This document shows positions 48,466 to 57,593 of a DNA stretch of 64,000 bases, piece by piece. This stretch comes from an uncultured Eubacteriales bacterium. Lineage in GTDB: Bacteria > Bacillota > Clostridia > Oscillospirales > Acutalibacteraceae. The DNA lies in contig CAKSAP010000003.1 in NCBI GenBank assembly GCA_934436505.1, positions 1 through 64,000 on the forward strand, read 5' to 3'. Position 1 is the first letter of the stretch; every line of letters starts with the position of its first letter. Both the position numbers and the translations under genes were made by a program. The notes under the pieces were generated by a model that saw nothing but the letters and a program-made list of their open reading frames with translations, was not told the DNA's origin and ran no database searches.

Positions 48466-51030
48466 TTACGTCTCGTCCGTATCAATCGGAGAAATTTCAT
48501 CATCCACCGAAAGAATGTCGGTAGCGTCGGTAGTCTCTGATGCACCGCCTTGTGCAAGAGCGTTCATCTCGTACCATTGCTGCTTTGAAATAAGCACCTT
48601 ACGAGGCTTACTGCCCTCAAACGGTCCGATAATTCCCCTTTCCTCAAGGTCATCAATTATTCTTGACGCTCTCGCGTATCCGAGCTTCAACTTCTTCTGC
48701 AACAGGGTTGTTGACGCAACCTGATTTTCGACAACCACTTCGATTGCTTTAGGAAGCATTTCATCTGCTTCGGACTCGCCGTCGGACTCCTGTCCTGCCG
48801 TGCCGCCGTTCTTTTTCTTATCAAGTGCCGCCTGACGCTCAATTTCCTGCATAACGTCGTCGCTGTATTCAGACTGCTGTTGCGATTTTATAAAGTCAAC
48901 AACATTTTCAACCTCTTTATCGGAAAGGAAACAGCCTTGAATTCTCAACGGCTTTGCAATACCGACAGGATAAAACAGCATATCGCCGTTACCGAGGAGC
49001 TTTTCTGCGCCTGCGGAGTCGATAATTGTTCTTGAGTCGATTTGTGATGACGTTTTAAGTGTAAGTCTTGACGGAATATTAGCCTTGATAAGACCTGTGA
49101 TAACGTCAACAGAGGGTCTCTGCGTCGCAATAACAAGGTGCATACCTGCCGCACGAGCCATCTGCGCAAGACGGCAAATCGAGTCCTCAACCTCATGCGG
49201 AGAAGCCATCATAAGGTCGGAAAGCTCATCGATAAAAATAACGATTTGCGGTAATTTATCTCTTCCTATGCTTTGAGAAATGCTGTTGTAGCCCTCAATG
49301 TCACGCACATTGTTTTCCGAGAACATTTTATATCTTTGGAGCATCTCTGTAACCGCCCAAGCAAGAGCACCTGCCGCCTTTCTCGGATCGGAAACAACAG
49401 GAACGATAAGATGCGGAATTCCGTTATAAACAGTAAACTCAACCTGCTTCGGGTCAATCATAAGGAGCTTAACCTCATCAGGCTTTGCATTGTAAAGAAT
49501 CGATACAATCATCGAGTTCATACATACGGATTTACCCGAGCCCGTGGTACCTGCAACAAGCAAGTGAGGCATCTTCGCAAGGTCGGCATACATACAGTTG
49601 CCTGCAATATCCTTACCGAGTGCAACGCTCAATTTTGACTTTGCAACCGATTTTTTATAAAGGTCGGTATCGACAAGCTCACGCAGAGAAACCATTGCCC
49701 TGTTCTTGTTCGGAACTTCAATTCCGACAGCCGCTTTATTCGGAATGGGGGCTTCAATTCTTACGCCCGAAGCGGCAAGATTAAGCGCAATATCGTCGGA
49801 AAGGCTTGTTATACGGCTGATTTTAACGCCTGCCGCAGGCTGAATTTCATATCGTGTAACAGACGGTCCTCTGCTTATATCAACAACTCTTGTTTCAACG
49901 CCGAAGCTTTTAAGAGTATCAACAAGCTTTGTTGCGTTATTTTTAAGCTCTTCTTCATAATTAGCGGAATTTCCGACCTTTGGCTGTGCAAGGCAATCAA
50001 GAGTCGGCAAAACATAGTTATCTTCAGATTTATCGCCGTTCTCATCATTCTTTTTATCCGTTCCGAGAGGAATATCGTTTGCCTTGATTTCAGCCGTCTT
50101 TTCGGGCGCAGACTTCACAGTTTCGGTCTTTTTTGCGTCTGTGCTTCCCGAATTCATATTTTTAATTATATCGTCAAGCTGAACAGGCTTCGAGTTAAGC
50201 GGCTCGGCAGCCTGCGGTATCTCCTCGGTACCTTCCTCGGCAGGTAAAACAAAATCGATTTGCTTTTTTGCCTTACGCTTTTTCTGCGCTTCCTCATAGC
50301 TTATAACATCATCGTTTTCCGATTCTTCATTTTCGCTGTCATCTTCGCTGTCGGAATTGAATTTTTCGTGTACTCTTTCGTTTGTCATTTTGCCGATTTT
50401 CTTTGCAGGATTAACAATACCGTTAATAAGCTTGATAAGAGTTGTTCCCGTTACAAGCATAACAGCAAGGAAAATAAGCACAAGTATAATTGCGGCAGAC
50501 GGCACCTTTGAACTTCCCGTAATAAGCAAAATCGCACCGCCGAGAATAGCACCTACTGCACCGCTTCCGAACACGCTGCCGTCAATTCTGAAATAATTAT
50601 AAGCGTCGGCTATATCAACAAAATAGTCAACCTCGTCGCCCTTGAATGTGAAAATATGTATGGCACTGCTTATTAAAACCGTCAGCAATGCCGCCTCGGC
50701 AACCTTATAACCGACCTTTGAGTCAATTTTGTTGAGTGTTGCCATAATAGCGATATAAATTAGTATTATCGGCCAGATAAATGATGTAAAGCCAAAAAGT
50801 CCGAACATCATTTCACGGCAGAAGCCCCAAAGACTTTCGCCCTTTATGAATACAAGGCATATCAAAAGCAGCGAAACGCAAAACAGCACTATTGCATAAA
50901 GCTGTCTTTTTGAAGCGTTGTCCTGCGGCTGCTTTCCGTTATCGCCTTTTTGAGATTTTGATTGAGTTTTTTGAGTGCGTGGTTTAGGCACATTTTTCTT
51001 TGTGTTCTTACCGTTTTTTGCGGTTGCCAT
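48466..51030 (-). CDS. ftsK: DNA translocase FtsK/SpoIIIE
   Basis: This is a membrane-anchored dsDNA pump for chromosome segregation at the septum and into the forespore. Four N-terminal spans (residues 40-210) are followed by an acidic, Lys-rich linker. The RecA-like motor has Walker A VAGTTGSGKSVCMNS, Walker B VIFIDELSDLMM and IATQRPSVDVITGLIK. The C-terminal gamma winged helix reads ARASRIIDDLEERGIIGP. The length of 854 aa fits SpoIIIE/SftA-type proteins. ATG 51030 has GGAGG upstream. TepA precedes it, as in B. subtilis where tepA and spoIIIE are neighbours. Confidence 0.94.
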   Translation of the reverse strand: MATAKNGKNTKKNVPKPRTQKTQSKSQKGDNGKQPQDNASKRQLYAIVLFCVSLLLICLVFIKGESLWGFCREMMFGLFGFTSFIWPIILIYIAIMATLNKIDSKVGYKVAEAALLTVLISSAIHIFTFKGDEVDYFVDIADAYNYFRIDGSVFGSGAVGAILGGAILLITGSSKVPSAAIILVLIFLAVMLVTGTTLIKLINGIVNPAKKIGKMTNERVHEKFNSDSEDDSENEESENDDVISYEEAQKKRKAKKQIDFVLPAEEGTEEIPQAAEPLNSKPVQLDDIIKNMNSGSTDAKKTETVKSAPEKTAEIKANDIPLGTDKKNDENGDKSEDNYVLPTLDCLAQPKVGNSANYEEELKNNATKLVDTLKSFGVETRVVDISRGPSVTRYEIQPAAGVKISRITSLSDDIALNLAASGVRIEAPIPNKAAVGIEVPNKNRAMVSLRELVDTDLYKKSVAKSKLSVALGKDIAGNCMYADLAKMPHLLVAGTTGSGKSVCMNSMIVSILYNAKPDEVKLLMIDPKQVEFTVYNGIPHLIVPVVSDPRKAAGALAWAVTEMLQRYKMFSENNVRDIEGYNSISQSIGRDKLPQIVIFIDELSDLMMASPHEVEDSICRLAQMARAAGMHLVIATQRPSVDVITGLIKANIPSRLTLKTSSQIDSRTIIDSAGAEKLLGNGDMLFYPVGIAKPLRIQGCFLSDKEVENVVDFIKSQQQSEYSDDVMQEIERQAALDKKKNGGTAGQESDGESEADEMLPKAIEVVVENQVASTTLLQKKLKLGYARASRIIDDLEERGIIGPFEGSKPRKVLISKQQWYEMNALAQGGASETTDATDILSVDDEISPIDTDET

Positions 51031-51053
51031 TTTTCTTCCTCCGAGAATTAAAA

Positions 51054-51815
51054 TCAATTTACATCTTTTTCGTTTTTATCAAGAATCAGTCCGTATAAAT
51101 AATCAAGTGCGTCCGATAGTCCTCCGAGCTCGTCAATAAGCCCCTCTTTTACGGCAGACTCGCCGTCAAGCACCGTCCCGACGTCCAACACAAGCTCGCC
51201 CGTGTCCATCATAAGCTCACGAAAGCGGCTTGCGGATATGCCCGAGTTGGCTGTAACAAACCTGACAATCCTCTCCTGCATCTTATCGAAATAAGATAAG
51301 GTCTGCGGAACGCCCAAAACAAGTCCGTTCATTCGCACAGGATGGACGGTCATTGTAGCCGACGGCACAATAAACGAGCGTTTAGCCGAAACCGCAAGCG
51401 GCACACCTATCGAATGACCTCCGCCGAGAACTAACGACACAACGGGCGTTTTCATTCCGCTGATAAGCTCTGCTATGGCAAGACCTGCTTCGATATCGCC
51501 GCCGACCGTATTGAGAATGACAATCAATCCTTCTATATCGTCACTTTCCTCAACGGCGACAAGCTGCGGTATAACGTGCTCATATTTCGTCGTTTTGTTT
51601 TGCGGTGACAAAATAAAATGCCCCTCAATTTGACCGATTATCGTAATACAATGAATATAATGTCCGAGCTTTGACACGGTAATTGAGCCGTTTGTGACTA
51701 TCTGCTGTTCGTGTGGAAAATCCGACTGCTCATGCTCGTCGGACTCATCCTTTTGTTCGGGTTCGGAAACTGTTCCTGTCTGAAATTTGTAAAATTCGTT
51801 TATATCATTTTTCAT
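51054..51815 (-). CDS. tepA: ClpP-fold serine protease TepA (YmfB-like)
   Basis: The 253-aa protein has the ClpP/crotonase fold. LIVILNTVGGDIEAGLAIA is the handle region; the catalytic Ser is in LGGGHSIGVPLAVSA, and the His in ATMTVHPVRM. TepA was named as translocation-enhancing in B. subtilis; its substrates are unclear. There is no signal peptide; an acidic, Glu/Asp/His-rich N-terminal tail of about 40 residues precedes the domain. It starts the leftward run tepA-ftsK-MBL-DUF3006, with a 23-base gap to ftsK. Confidence 0.88.
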   Translation of the reverse strand: MKNDINEFYKFQTGTVSEPEQKDESDEHEQSDFPHEQQIVTNGSITVSKLGHYIHCITIIGQIEGHFILSPQNKTTKYEHVIPQLVAVEESDDIEGLIVILNTVGGDIEAGLAIAELISGMKTPVVSLVLGGGHSIGVPLAVSAKRSFIVPSATMTVHPVRMNGLVLGVPQTLSYFDKMQERIVRFVTANSGISASRFRELMMDTGELVLDVGTVLDGESAVKEGLIDELGGLSDALDYLYGLILDKNEKDVN

Positions 51816-51953
51816 AAATAAATCCTCCGTTAAAATTATTACCTTTTAACGCAGATTTATTTTTTCTTCAAGATATTGTATCATAAAACACGTTACATAT
51901 CAATAAACAGTTGTTTTTTAAGAAAAATTTTTTCTTTTACCATTGATAAATTA

Positions 51954-51982
51954 TTGACAAAATATATATTATAGTATAGAAT
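51954..51982 (+). promoter_or_regulatory. Promoter of acn-icd-rex
   Basis: TTGACA (51954-51959) and TAGAAT (51977-51982) are separated by 17 bases. Confidence 0.8.
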
Positions 51983-51987
51983 TAACT

Positions 51988-52006
51988 TTGTTAAAAAAGT
52001 TAACAA
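51988..52006. promoter_or_regulatory. Rex-like operator at the acn-icd-rex start site
   Basis: TTGTTAA and TTAACAA are perfect 7-base arms, separated by AAAAG. They equal the half-sites of the Rex consensus TTGTTAA-N4-TTAACAA, but with a spacer of 5 instead of 4. The site lies just after the -10 of the operon that encodes Rex. Confidence 0.6.
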
Positions 52007-52028
52007 CTTTTATAAGGAGAAACAAACT

Positions 52029-53960
52029 ATGGGACTTACAGTTGCACAAAAATTGATTAAAACTCACCTTGTAAGCGGCGACATGACAGTCGGAAGCGAA
52101 GTCGGTCTTAAAATCGACCAGACCTTAACGCAGGACGCTACGGGCACTATGGCTTATCTTGAATTTGAGGCTATGGGCATTGAGCGTGTTAAAACCGAGC
52201 TTTCGGTAGCTTATATCGACCACAACACGTTGCAGACAGGTTTTGAAAATGCAGACGATCACAGATTTATTCAGTCTGTTGCTAAAAAGAGAGGAATTCG
52301 CTTTTCTCGCCCCGGTAACGGAATTTGCCATCAGGTACACCTTGAGAGATTCGGCAAGCCCGGCAAAACTCTTATCGGCTCGGACAGCCATACCCCCACA
52401 GGCGGCGGAATCGGTATGCTCGCTATGGGCGCAGGCGGACTTGACGTAGCTGTTGCTATGGGCGGCGGCACTTATTATATTACAATGCCGAAAATCGTAA
52501 ATGTTCATCTTACAGGTGCTTTACAGCCTTATGTTGCGGCCAAAGATGTAATTCTTGAGGTTTTGAGAATTATGACCGTTAAGGGCGGCGTAGGTAAGAT
52601 TATCGAGTACACAGGCGACGGCGTTAAGACTCTTTCCGTTCCCGAAAGAGCTACAATTACAAATATGGGTGCAGAGCTCGGTGCTACGACATCCGTATTC
52701 CCGTCAGATAACGTTACAAAGGCATTTCTTAAAGCACAAGGCAGAGAGGAAGATTGGTCGGAGCTTAAGGCTGACGACGACGCAGTTTATGATGAAACTA
52801 TCGAAATCAATCTTTCGGAGCTTGAGCCTATGGCTGCTATGCCTCATATGCCCGACAGAGTTAAGAAAGTTAAGGATATAGGCGAAATCAAGGTCGATCA
52901 GGTTTGTATCGGCTCTTGCACAAACTCATCTCTTATGGATATGCTCAAGGTTGCGGCTATTCTTAAAGGCAAAACCGTTTGCCCGTCAGTAAGCCTTTCA
53001 ATCGCACCCGGCTCAAAGCAGGTGCTTAATATGCTCGCTCTCAACGGCGGACTTTCAGATATGATTTCAGCAGGCGCAAGAATTCTCGAAAGTGCTTGCG
53101 GTCCTTGTATCGGTATGGGTCAGTCGCCCAACTCCGCAGGCGTTTCGCTTCGTACCTTTAACAGAAACTTCCTCGGCCGTTCGGGCACAAAGGATGCGGG
53201 AATTTATCTTGTAAGCCCCGAGGTTGCGGCTGTTTCGGCTTTGACAGGTAAGCTTACCGACCCGAGAACACTCGGCGCACCGCTTAATATTCTTATGCCC
53301 GAGTCATTTATTGTAAACGACAATATGGTTGAGATGCCTGCTTCTCCCGAGGATGCGGACAAGGTTGAGATTCTTTACGGTCCTAATATCAAGCCGTTTC
53401 CGACAACGGAGAAAATGCCCGAAAGCATTCAAGCTAAAGCAATTCTCAAGGTTGGCGACGACATCACAACAGATCATATTATGCCCGCAGGTGCAAAAAT
53501 ACTCCCCTATCGTTCAAACATTCCGCACCTTTCACAGTTCTGCTTCGCAGTTTGCGACGAAACATTTGCAGAGCGTGCAAAGGCTGAGGGTAAGGGCTTT
53601 ATTATCGGCGGTGCTAACTACGGTCAGGGCTCTTCCCGTGAGCACGCTGCTCTTGTTCCGCTTTATCTCGGAATTAAGGCTGTTATTACTAAGTCATTCG
53701 CAAGAATACACTGTGCAAACCTTATAAACGCAGGTATTCTTCCGCTTAACTTTGCAAATGCGGATGACTATGACAAAATCGATCAGGGCGACGAGCTTGC
53801 TCTTAACAATATCAGAACCGCTATTCTCAACAACGAAACGGTATATCTTGAAAACATCACAAAGGGCGAAAAATACGAGCTTAAATATGACCTTTCGCAG
53901 CGTCAAAAGGATATAATCGTTGACGGCGGTTTGCTTAACTACACAAAAGAAAATATATAA
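52029..53960 (+). CDS. acn: Aconitate hydratase
   Basis: The enzyme isomerises citrate to isocitrate with a 4Fe-4S cluster. Cluster Cys residues lie in CIGSCTNSS and ESACGPCIGMGQS. Also visible are LIGSDSHTPTGGGIGMLAMG, the swivel-domain entry KVGDDITTDHIMPAG, and GGANYGQGSSREHAAL with the catalytic Ser. At 643 aa it is the shorter, mitochondrial/homoaconitase-like form, not the 900-aa AcnA. It leads the operon acn-icd-rex, the oxidative branch to 2-oxoglutarate and glutamate. Confidence 0.93.
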   Translation: MGLTVAQKLIKTHLVSGDMTVGSEVGLKIDQTLTQDATGTMAYLEFEAMGIERVKTELSVAYIDHNTLQTGFENADDHRFIQSVAKKRGIRFSRPGNGICHQVHLERFGKPGKTLIGSDSHTPTGGGIGMLAMGAGGLDVAVAMGGGTYYITMPKIVNVHLTGALQPYVAAKDVILEVLRIMTVKGGVGKIIEYTGDGVKTLSVPERATITNMGAELGATTSVFPSDNVTKAFLKAQGREEDWSELKADDDAVYDETIEINLSELEPMAAMPHMPDRVKKVKDIGEIKVDQVCIGSCTNSSLMDMLKVAAILKGKTVCPSVSLSIAPGSKQVLNMLALNGGLSDMISAGARILESACGPCIGMGQSPNSAGVSLRTFNRNFLGRSGTKDAGIYLVSPEVAAVSALTGKLTDPRTLGAPLNILMPESFIVNDNMVEMPASPEDADKVEILYGPNIKPFPTTEKMPESIQAKAILKVGDDITTDHIMPAGAKILPYRSNIPHLSQFCFAVCDETFAERAKAEGKGFIIGGANYGQGSSREHAALVPLYLGIKAVITKSFARIHCANLINAGILPLNFANADDYDKIDQGDELALNNIRTAILNNETVYLENITKGEKYELKYDLSQRQKDIIVDGGLLNYTKENI

Positions 53961-53978
53961 AATTCGGAGGACAAAATA

Positions 53979-55148
53979 ATGACAGAAGAAAATTTGCAGG
54001 CAGCTCTTAAAAAGTTTGAAGCTCTTGTTCGTGAACAGTCGGAGCGTTCTGACAGAATTAAGGCTGATAAAGAATTTATTGACTATGATAAGCTTGACAA
54101 AATCATCATCGGCGTTTGCGGCGGCGACGGTATAGGCCCGATCATCACAAAAGAGTCGGCAAGAGTCCTCGAGTATATGCTTGACGATGAAGTTAAAGCA
54201 GGCAAGGTTGAATTTAAGGTAATCGACGGTCTTACAATCGAAAACCGTATTGAGCATATGAAGGCTATACCCGACGACGTGCTTGCAGAGCTTAAATCCT
54301 GCCACGTTATCCTTAAAGGACCGACAACCACTCCTCAGGCAGGAAGCGGTATGCCCAACATTGAAAGCGCAAACGTTGCAATGCGTAAGGAGCTTGACCT
54401 TTTCGCTAACGTCCGTCCTGTTAAGGTTGCCGATCAGGGAATTGACTGGACCTTCTTCCGTGAGAATACCGAGGGTGCTTATGCGGTAGGCTCAAAGGGC
54501 GTTAATGTTGATGATGACCTTGCTATCGACTTTGTTGTTACAACCTCGGAAGGCTCGGAAAGAATTGCGAGAATGGCATATGAATATGCTAAGAAAAACA
54601 ACAAGGACCGTGTTTCGATTATCAACAAGGCCAACGTTATCAAAACAACCGACGGTAAGTTCCTCAACATCTGCAAAAAGGTCGGCGAAGAATATCCTGA
54701 AATCACAACAGATGAGTGGTATATCGACATCACAACAGCAAAGCTTATTGACGAAAAGAGAAGAAAAGACTTCAAGGTATTTGTTCTTCCCAACCTTTAC
54801 GGCGATATTATTACCGACGAGGCTGCCGAGTTCCAGGGCGGCGTAGGCACAGCAGGAAGCGCTAACCTCGGTAAGAGATATGCAATGTTCGAGGCTATTC
54901 ACGGCTCTGCTCCGAGAATGATTAAGGAAGGCAGAGGACAGTATGCAGACCCCTGCTCAATGCTTCGTGCATCTGTTATGCTTCTTTCACATATCGGCAA
55001 GCAGGAAAAAGCCGATCTTCTTGAAAAGGCACTTGATTACTGTATGTTTGAGGACAAGAAATATGTTATTACAGGCCGTGAAGACGGTGCTACTTGCTCT
55101 CAGTTCGGTGACTATGTAATGGAAACCGTAAAAAATCTTTCAAAGTGA
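53979..55148 (+). CDS. icd: Isocitrate dehydrogenase (isocitrate/isopropylmalate family)
   Basis: The enzyme oxidatively decarboxylates isocitrate to 2-oxoglutarate. GGDGIGPIITKE is the N-terminal nucleotide/substrate motif; FRENTEGAY, NKANVIKTTDGKFL (catalytic Lys) and LYGDIITDEAAEFQGGVG (metal Asp and family signature) follow. EAIHGSAPRM comes near the C terminus. At 389 aa it fits monomer size. Placement after acn supports isocitrate rather than isopropylmalate as substrate. Whether it uses NAD or NADP is not clear by eye; rex nearby makes NAD likely. Confidence 0.9.
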   Translation: MTEENLQAALKKFEALVREQSERSDRIKADKEFIDYDKLDKIIIGVCGGDGIGPIITKESARVLEYMLDDEVKAGKVEFKVIDGLTIENRIEHMKAIPDDVLAELKSCHVILKGPTTTPQAGSGMPNIESANVAMRKELDLFANVRPVKVADQGIDWTFFRENTEGAYAVGSKGVNVDDDLAIDFVVTTSEGSERIARMAYEYAKKNNKDRVSIINKANVIKTTDGKFLNICKKVGEEYPEITTDEWYIDITTAKLIDEKRRKDFKVFVLPNLYGDIITDEAAEFQGGVGTAGSANLGKRYAMFEAIHGSAPRMIKEGRGQYADPCSMLRASVMLLSHIGKQEKADLLEKALDYCMFEDKKYVITGREDGATCSQFGDYVMETVKNLSK

Positions 55149-55157
55149 GGATAGGTT

Positions 55158-55793
55158 ATGGCTAAAAATACAGTCGTATCTGCATCGGTTATAAAACGAT
55201 TGCCTCGTTATTACAGATTTTTAGGCGAAATGAAAAACAGCGGTACAGTCAGAATTTCTTCAGGCGAGCTGTCAAAGAAAATGGGCTTTACCGCCTCTCA
55301 AATCAGACAGGATTTGAACTGCTTCGGCGGCTTCGGTCAGCAAGGCTACGGCTATAATATCGAACAGCTTTATAAGGAAATCGGTAAGATTTTAGGCGTT
55401 GACAACAATGTTAAAACGATTCTTGTCGGCGCAGGCAATCTCGGAAAAGCCGTTGCTTCCCATATGTCGTTTGAGGAAAGAGGCTTTAATCTTATCGGTA
55501 TATTCGATAAAAATGAAGCTCTTGCAGGTCAGCTTGTCAGGAATATTCCGATAAGGCACATAAGCGGAATGTATAATTTCTGCAAGGACAACTCCCCTGT
55601 TGTTGCGGTTTTGTGTATACCGAGCGATAACGCAAAGGAAATTACCGACGAGCTTATCGCTCTCGGAATTAAAGGATTTTGGAATTTCAGCCATTACGAC
55701 ATAGCTTCGGCTCATCCGGACGTCGCTGTTGAAAATGTACATCTTTCGGACAGCTTAATGACCTTGAGCTATCACGTGAGCAATTTGAAATAA
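55158..55793 (+). CDS. rex: Redox-sensing transcriptional repressor Rex
   Basis: Rex senses the NADH/NAD ratio and represses fermentation and redox genes when NADH is low. An N-terminal winged helix (VIKRLPRYYRFLGEMKNSG, then GFTASQIRQDLNCFGGFGQQ) is followed by a Rossmann domain with ILVGAGNLGKAVA. The C-terminal swap helix ends the protein. At 211 aa it is normal. It is the third gene of acn-icd-rex, 9 bases after icd. A Rex-like palindrome at the operon promoter suggests autoregulation. Confidence 0.95.
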   Translation: MAKNTVVSASVIKRLPRYYRFLGEMKNSGTVRISSGELSKKMGFTASQIRQDLNCFGGFGQQGYGYNIEQLYKEIGKILGVDNNVKTILVGAGNLGKAVASHMSFEERGFNLIGIFDKNEALAGQLVRNIPIRHISGMYNFCKDNSPVVAVLCIPSDNAKEITDELIALGIKGFWNFSHYDIASAHPDVAVENVHLSDSLMTLSYHVSNLK

Positions 55794-55808
55794 CAACCTA
55801 CATATCAA

Positions 55809-55843
55809 AACACCCGTAATCATCAAAGACTACGGGTGTTTTT
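55809..55843. terminator. Terminator after rex, shared with the convergent SLH gene
   Basis: AACACCCGTA and TACGGGTGTT form a perfect 10-bp stem with T5 on the plus strand and T4 on the minus strand. Confidence 0.88.
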
Positions 55844-55871
55844 GTATTGATATTTAACTATGCTAAACCGA

Positions 55872-57047
55872 TTAAAGCATACCTTTGTTTGACATATTGT
55901 AAATTATCTGTGCTACTTCGGCTCTGCCTGCGTTGCCGTTGGGGTTGAGGTAATCGGAATTGCCGATTATGCCGTTTTCAACTGCCCAAGCAACTCCTGC
56001 CTTTGCCCACGGACTTGTGTTTCCGCCGTCGGAATAAGCATTGAGAATTGCATCAACATCACCCGAAGCAGAACCGTTAAGGTATCTGCACAAAATCAAG
56101 CTTATCTGCTCTCTTGAAATGTATGTGCCGACGCCAAAATTGTCTGCCGAATAGCCTGTTACTATGCCCTTATCCTTCGCCCAAGCTACTGCCGAAGCGT
56201 AATAAGCGCCTGCCTGAACGTCAGAGAAGCCGCCGTTCTGTCCTTCATATGCCGAAAGGTCAGCGCCTGCTATTCTCGAAAGAATAAGCACAAAGTCCTG
56301 TCTTTGAATGTTGTTTGACGGTCCGAAAGTACCGTTTGAATAGCCGGTAACATAACCCTTTTCAAGATTATATTTAACTGCGTTTGTGTACCAATCGCCA
56401 TACGGTACATCGGGGAAGAGTCGGTATTCAAATCCATTATCATTTGCATATAATTGAGCAACTGTGCCGGGATAGCCGCAAATAACAAAATCAATATATC
56501 TAACTAAGCTTGAGCTGCTTTCGTCATAAGAATATCCCATTGCACAATCGCCAATGCTGTTTACGCTTGACGGTACATTCAAAAAGTACAAGCTGTCGCA
56601 GCAATAAAAAGCACCCTCACCTATTGTTTCAAGTGTTGATGGCAAATTAACGCTTTCAAGTGACCAGCACAACAAAAACGCATAATTACCGATGCTCTTA
56701 CAGCCATCTTCAAAAGTAACTTGAATTAAATTTATGCAACCGCCAAATGCGTCGCTTTCTACCGCAACTACAGTTGAAGGTATCATTACCTTTACAACGC
56801 TTTCGTTATATTGGAATGCTTCGCTTCCAATTGTCGCAACTCTTTTTCCGTCTATTTCAGATGGAATTTCAACATATGCAGACGAGCCATTATACTTTGT
56901 AATTTTGACAGTGCCATCCGACATCGTTACGTAGCTAAACGAGCTTGCCGATGTTGCCGCAAATGAGTTTACCGCCATAAGCGATACGCTTGTTACTATC
57001 ATCAAAATTGACAATAATAACGAAATAATTTTCTTCGACCTTTTCAT
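55872..57047 (-). CDS. Secreted BspA-type leucine-rich-repeat protein with SLH domains
   Basis: The 391-aa protein has a signal peptide (LLLSILMIVTSVSLMAVNSFA) and five or so BspA-like LRR_5 repeats (IGSEAFQYNESVVKVMIPST, IGEGAFYCCDSLYFLNVPSS). Three SLH modules follow, with GYSNGTFGPSNNIQRQDF and GIVTGYSADNFG. SLH domains bind pyruvylated secondary wall polymer, so it is displayed on the surface, where LRRs commonly mediate adhesion. The SLH part is almost identical at DNA level to that of the glucosaminidase at 57594. Confidence 0.9.
   Translation of the reverse strand: MKRSKKIISLLLSILMIVTSVSLMAVNSFAATSASSFSYVTMSDGTVKITKYNGSSAYVEIPSEIDGKRVATIGSEAFQYNESVVKVMIPSTVVAVESDAFGGCINLIQVTFEDGCKSIGNYAFLLCWSLESVNLPSTLETIGEGAFYCCDSLYFLNVPSSVNSIGDCAMGYSYDESSSSLVRYIDFVICGYPGTVAQLYANDNGFEYRLFPDVPYGDWYTNAVKYNLEKGYVTGYSNGTFGPSNNIQRQDFVLILSRIAGADLSAYEGQNGGFSDVQAGAYYASAVAWAKDKGIVTGYSADNFGVGTYISREQISLILCRYLNGSASGDVDAILNAYSDGGNTSPWAKAGVAWAVENGIIGNSDYLNPNGNAGRAEVAQIIYNMSNKGML
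55878..56400 (-). repeat. SLH-encoding direct repeat, copy 1
   Basis: About 500 bases are nearly identical to 57600-58122, offset 1722, with only scattered mostly silent changes. Similarity fades near 56365 and 58087. Confidence 0.85.
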
Positions 57048-57244
57048 TTTTTTCTCCTCCTGGATTAAATAACTTCATTTTTTACACAAATTGACCAAAA
57101 TTTTATAAAAAAATTCAATCAATATATGTAATTGTACTTAGTATACATCTATTTTTTGAAATTGTCAAGTTAATTCTGTTACGGAATTTTAACAATAAAA
57201 ATACGCAATATAATTCTTATATGAATTGTATTGGAGCTGATAAA

Positions 57245-57484
57245 ATGAAGCAACGTAAAAAAGATTACGGCAATGTAAATATTATCGGAAAAAATGTTGA
57301 AAGATTAAGAAAATCCAATGGGTTTAAGCAGAAGGATTTTATTTCCAAGCTTCAAGTGATGGGACTTGATATAAACCCGACAAGCTATTCGAAGCTTGAG
57401 GGTCAAATTCGCCTCGCAACAGACAAAGAGGTTTATTTAATTGCAAAAGCATTAAATGTTCCGATTGAAGATTTATTTGAATAA
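57245..57484 (+). CDS. Small Xre-family HTH regulator
   Basis: The 79-aa protein is one HTH_3 domain: IIGKNVERLRKSNGFKQKDF, then INPTSYSKLEGQIRLATDKE and VYLIAKALNVPIEDLFE. It is the only plus-strand gene between the two SLH genes. ATG 57245 is preceded by GGAG at 7 bases; the upstream ATG 57221 lacks a site. Targets are unknown; it could regulate its divergent neighbour at 55872, whose start lies 200 bases away. Confidence 0.8.
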   Translation: MKQRKKDYGNVNIIGKNVERLRKSNGFKQKDFISKLQVMGLDINPTSYSKLEGQIRLATDKEVYLIAKALNVPIEDLFE

Positions 57485-57496
57485 AATACATAACAA

Positions 57497-57536
57497 AAAA
57501 GTCCCGAACAGCTTCGGTTACTGTTCGGGACTTTTT
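57497..57536. terminator. Bidirectional terminator between the Xre gene and the SLH glucosaminidase
   Basis: AAGTCCCGAACAG and CTGTTCGGGACTT form a perfect 13-bp stem with T runs on both strands. Confidence 0.9.
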
Positions 57537-57593
57537 ATATTCTATAAATTGTTTTTTCGCTTTGCTAATATAGCAAATCTTCTTTATATATTA

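Noticed and set aside
49273..49638. Plus-strand frame opposite ftsK
   Set aside because: It overlaps the conserved motor domain and has no supporting start signal.
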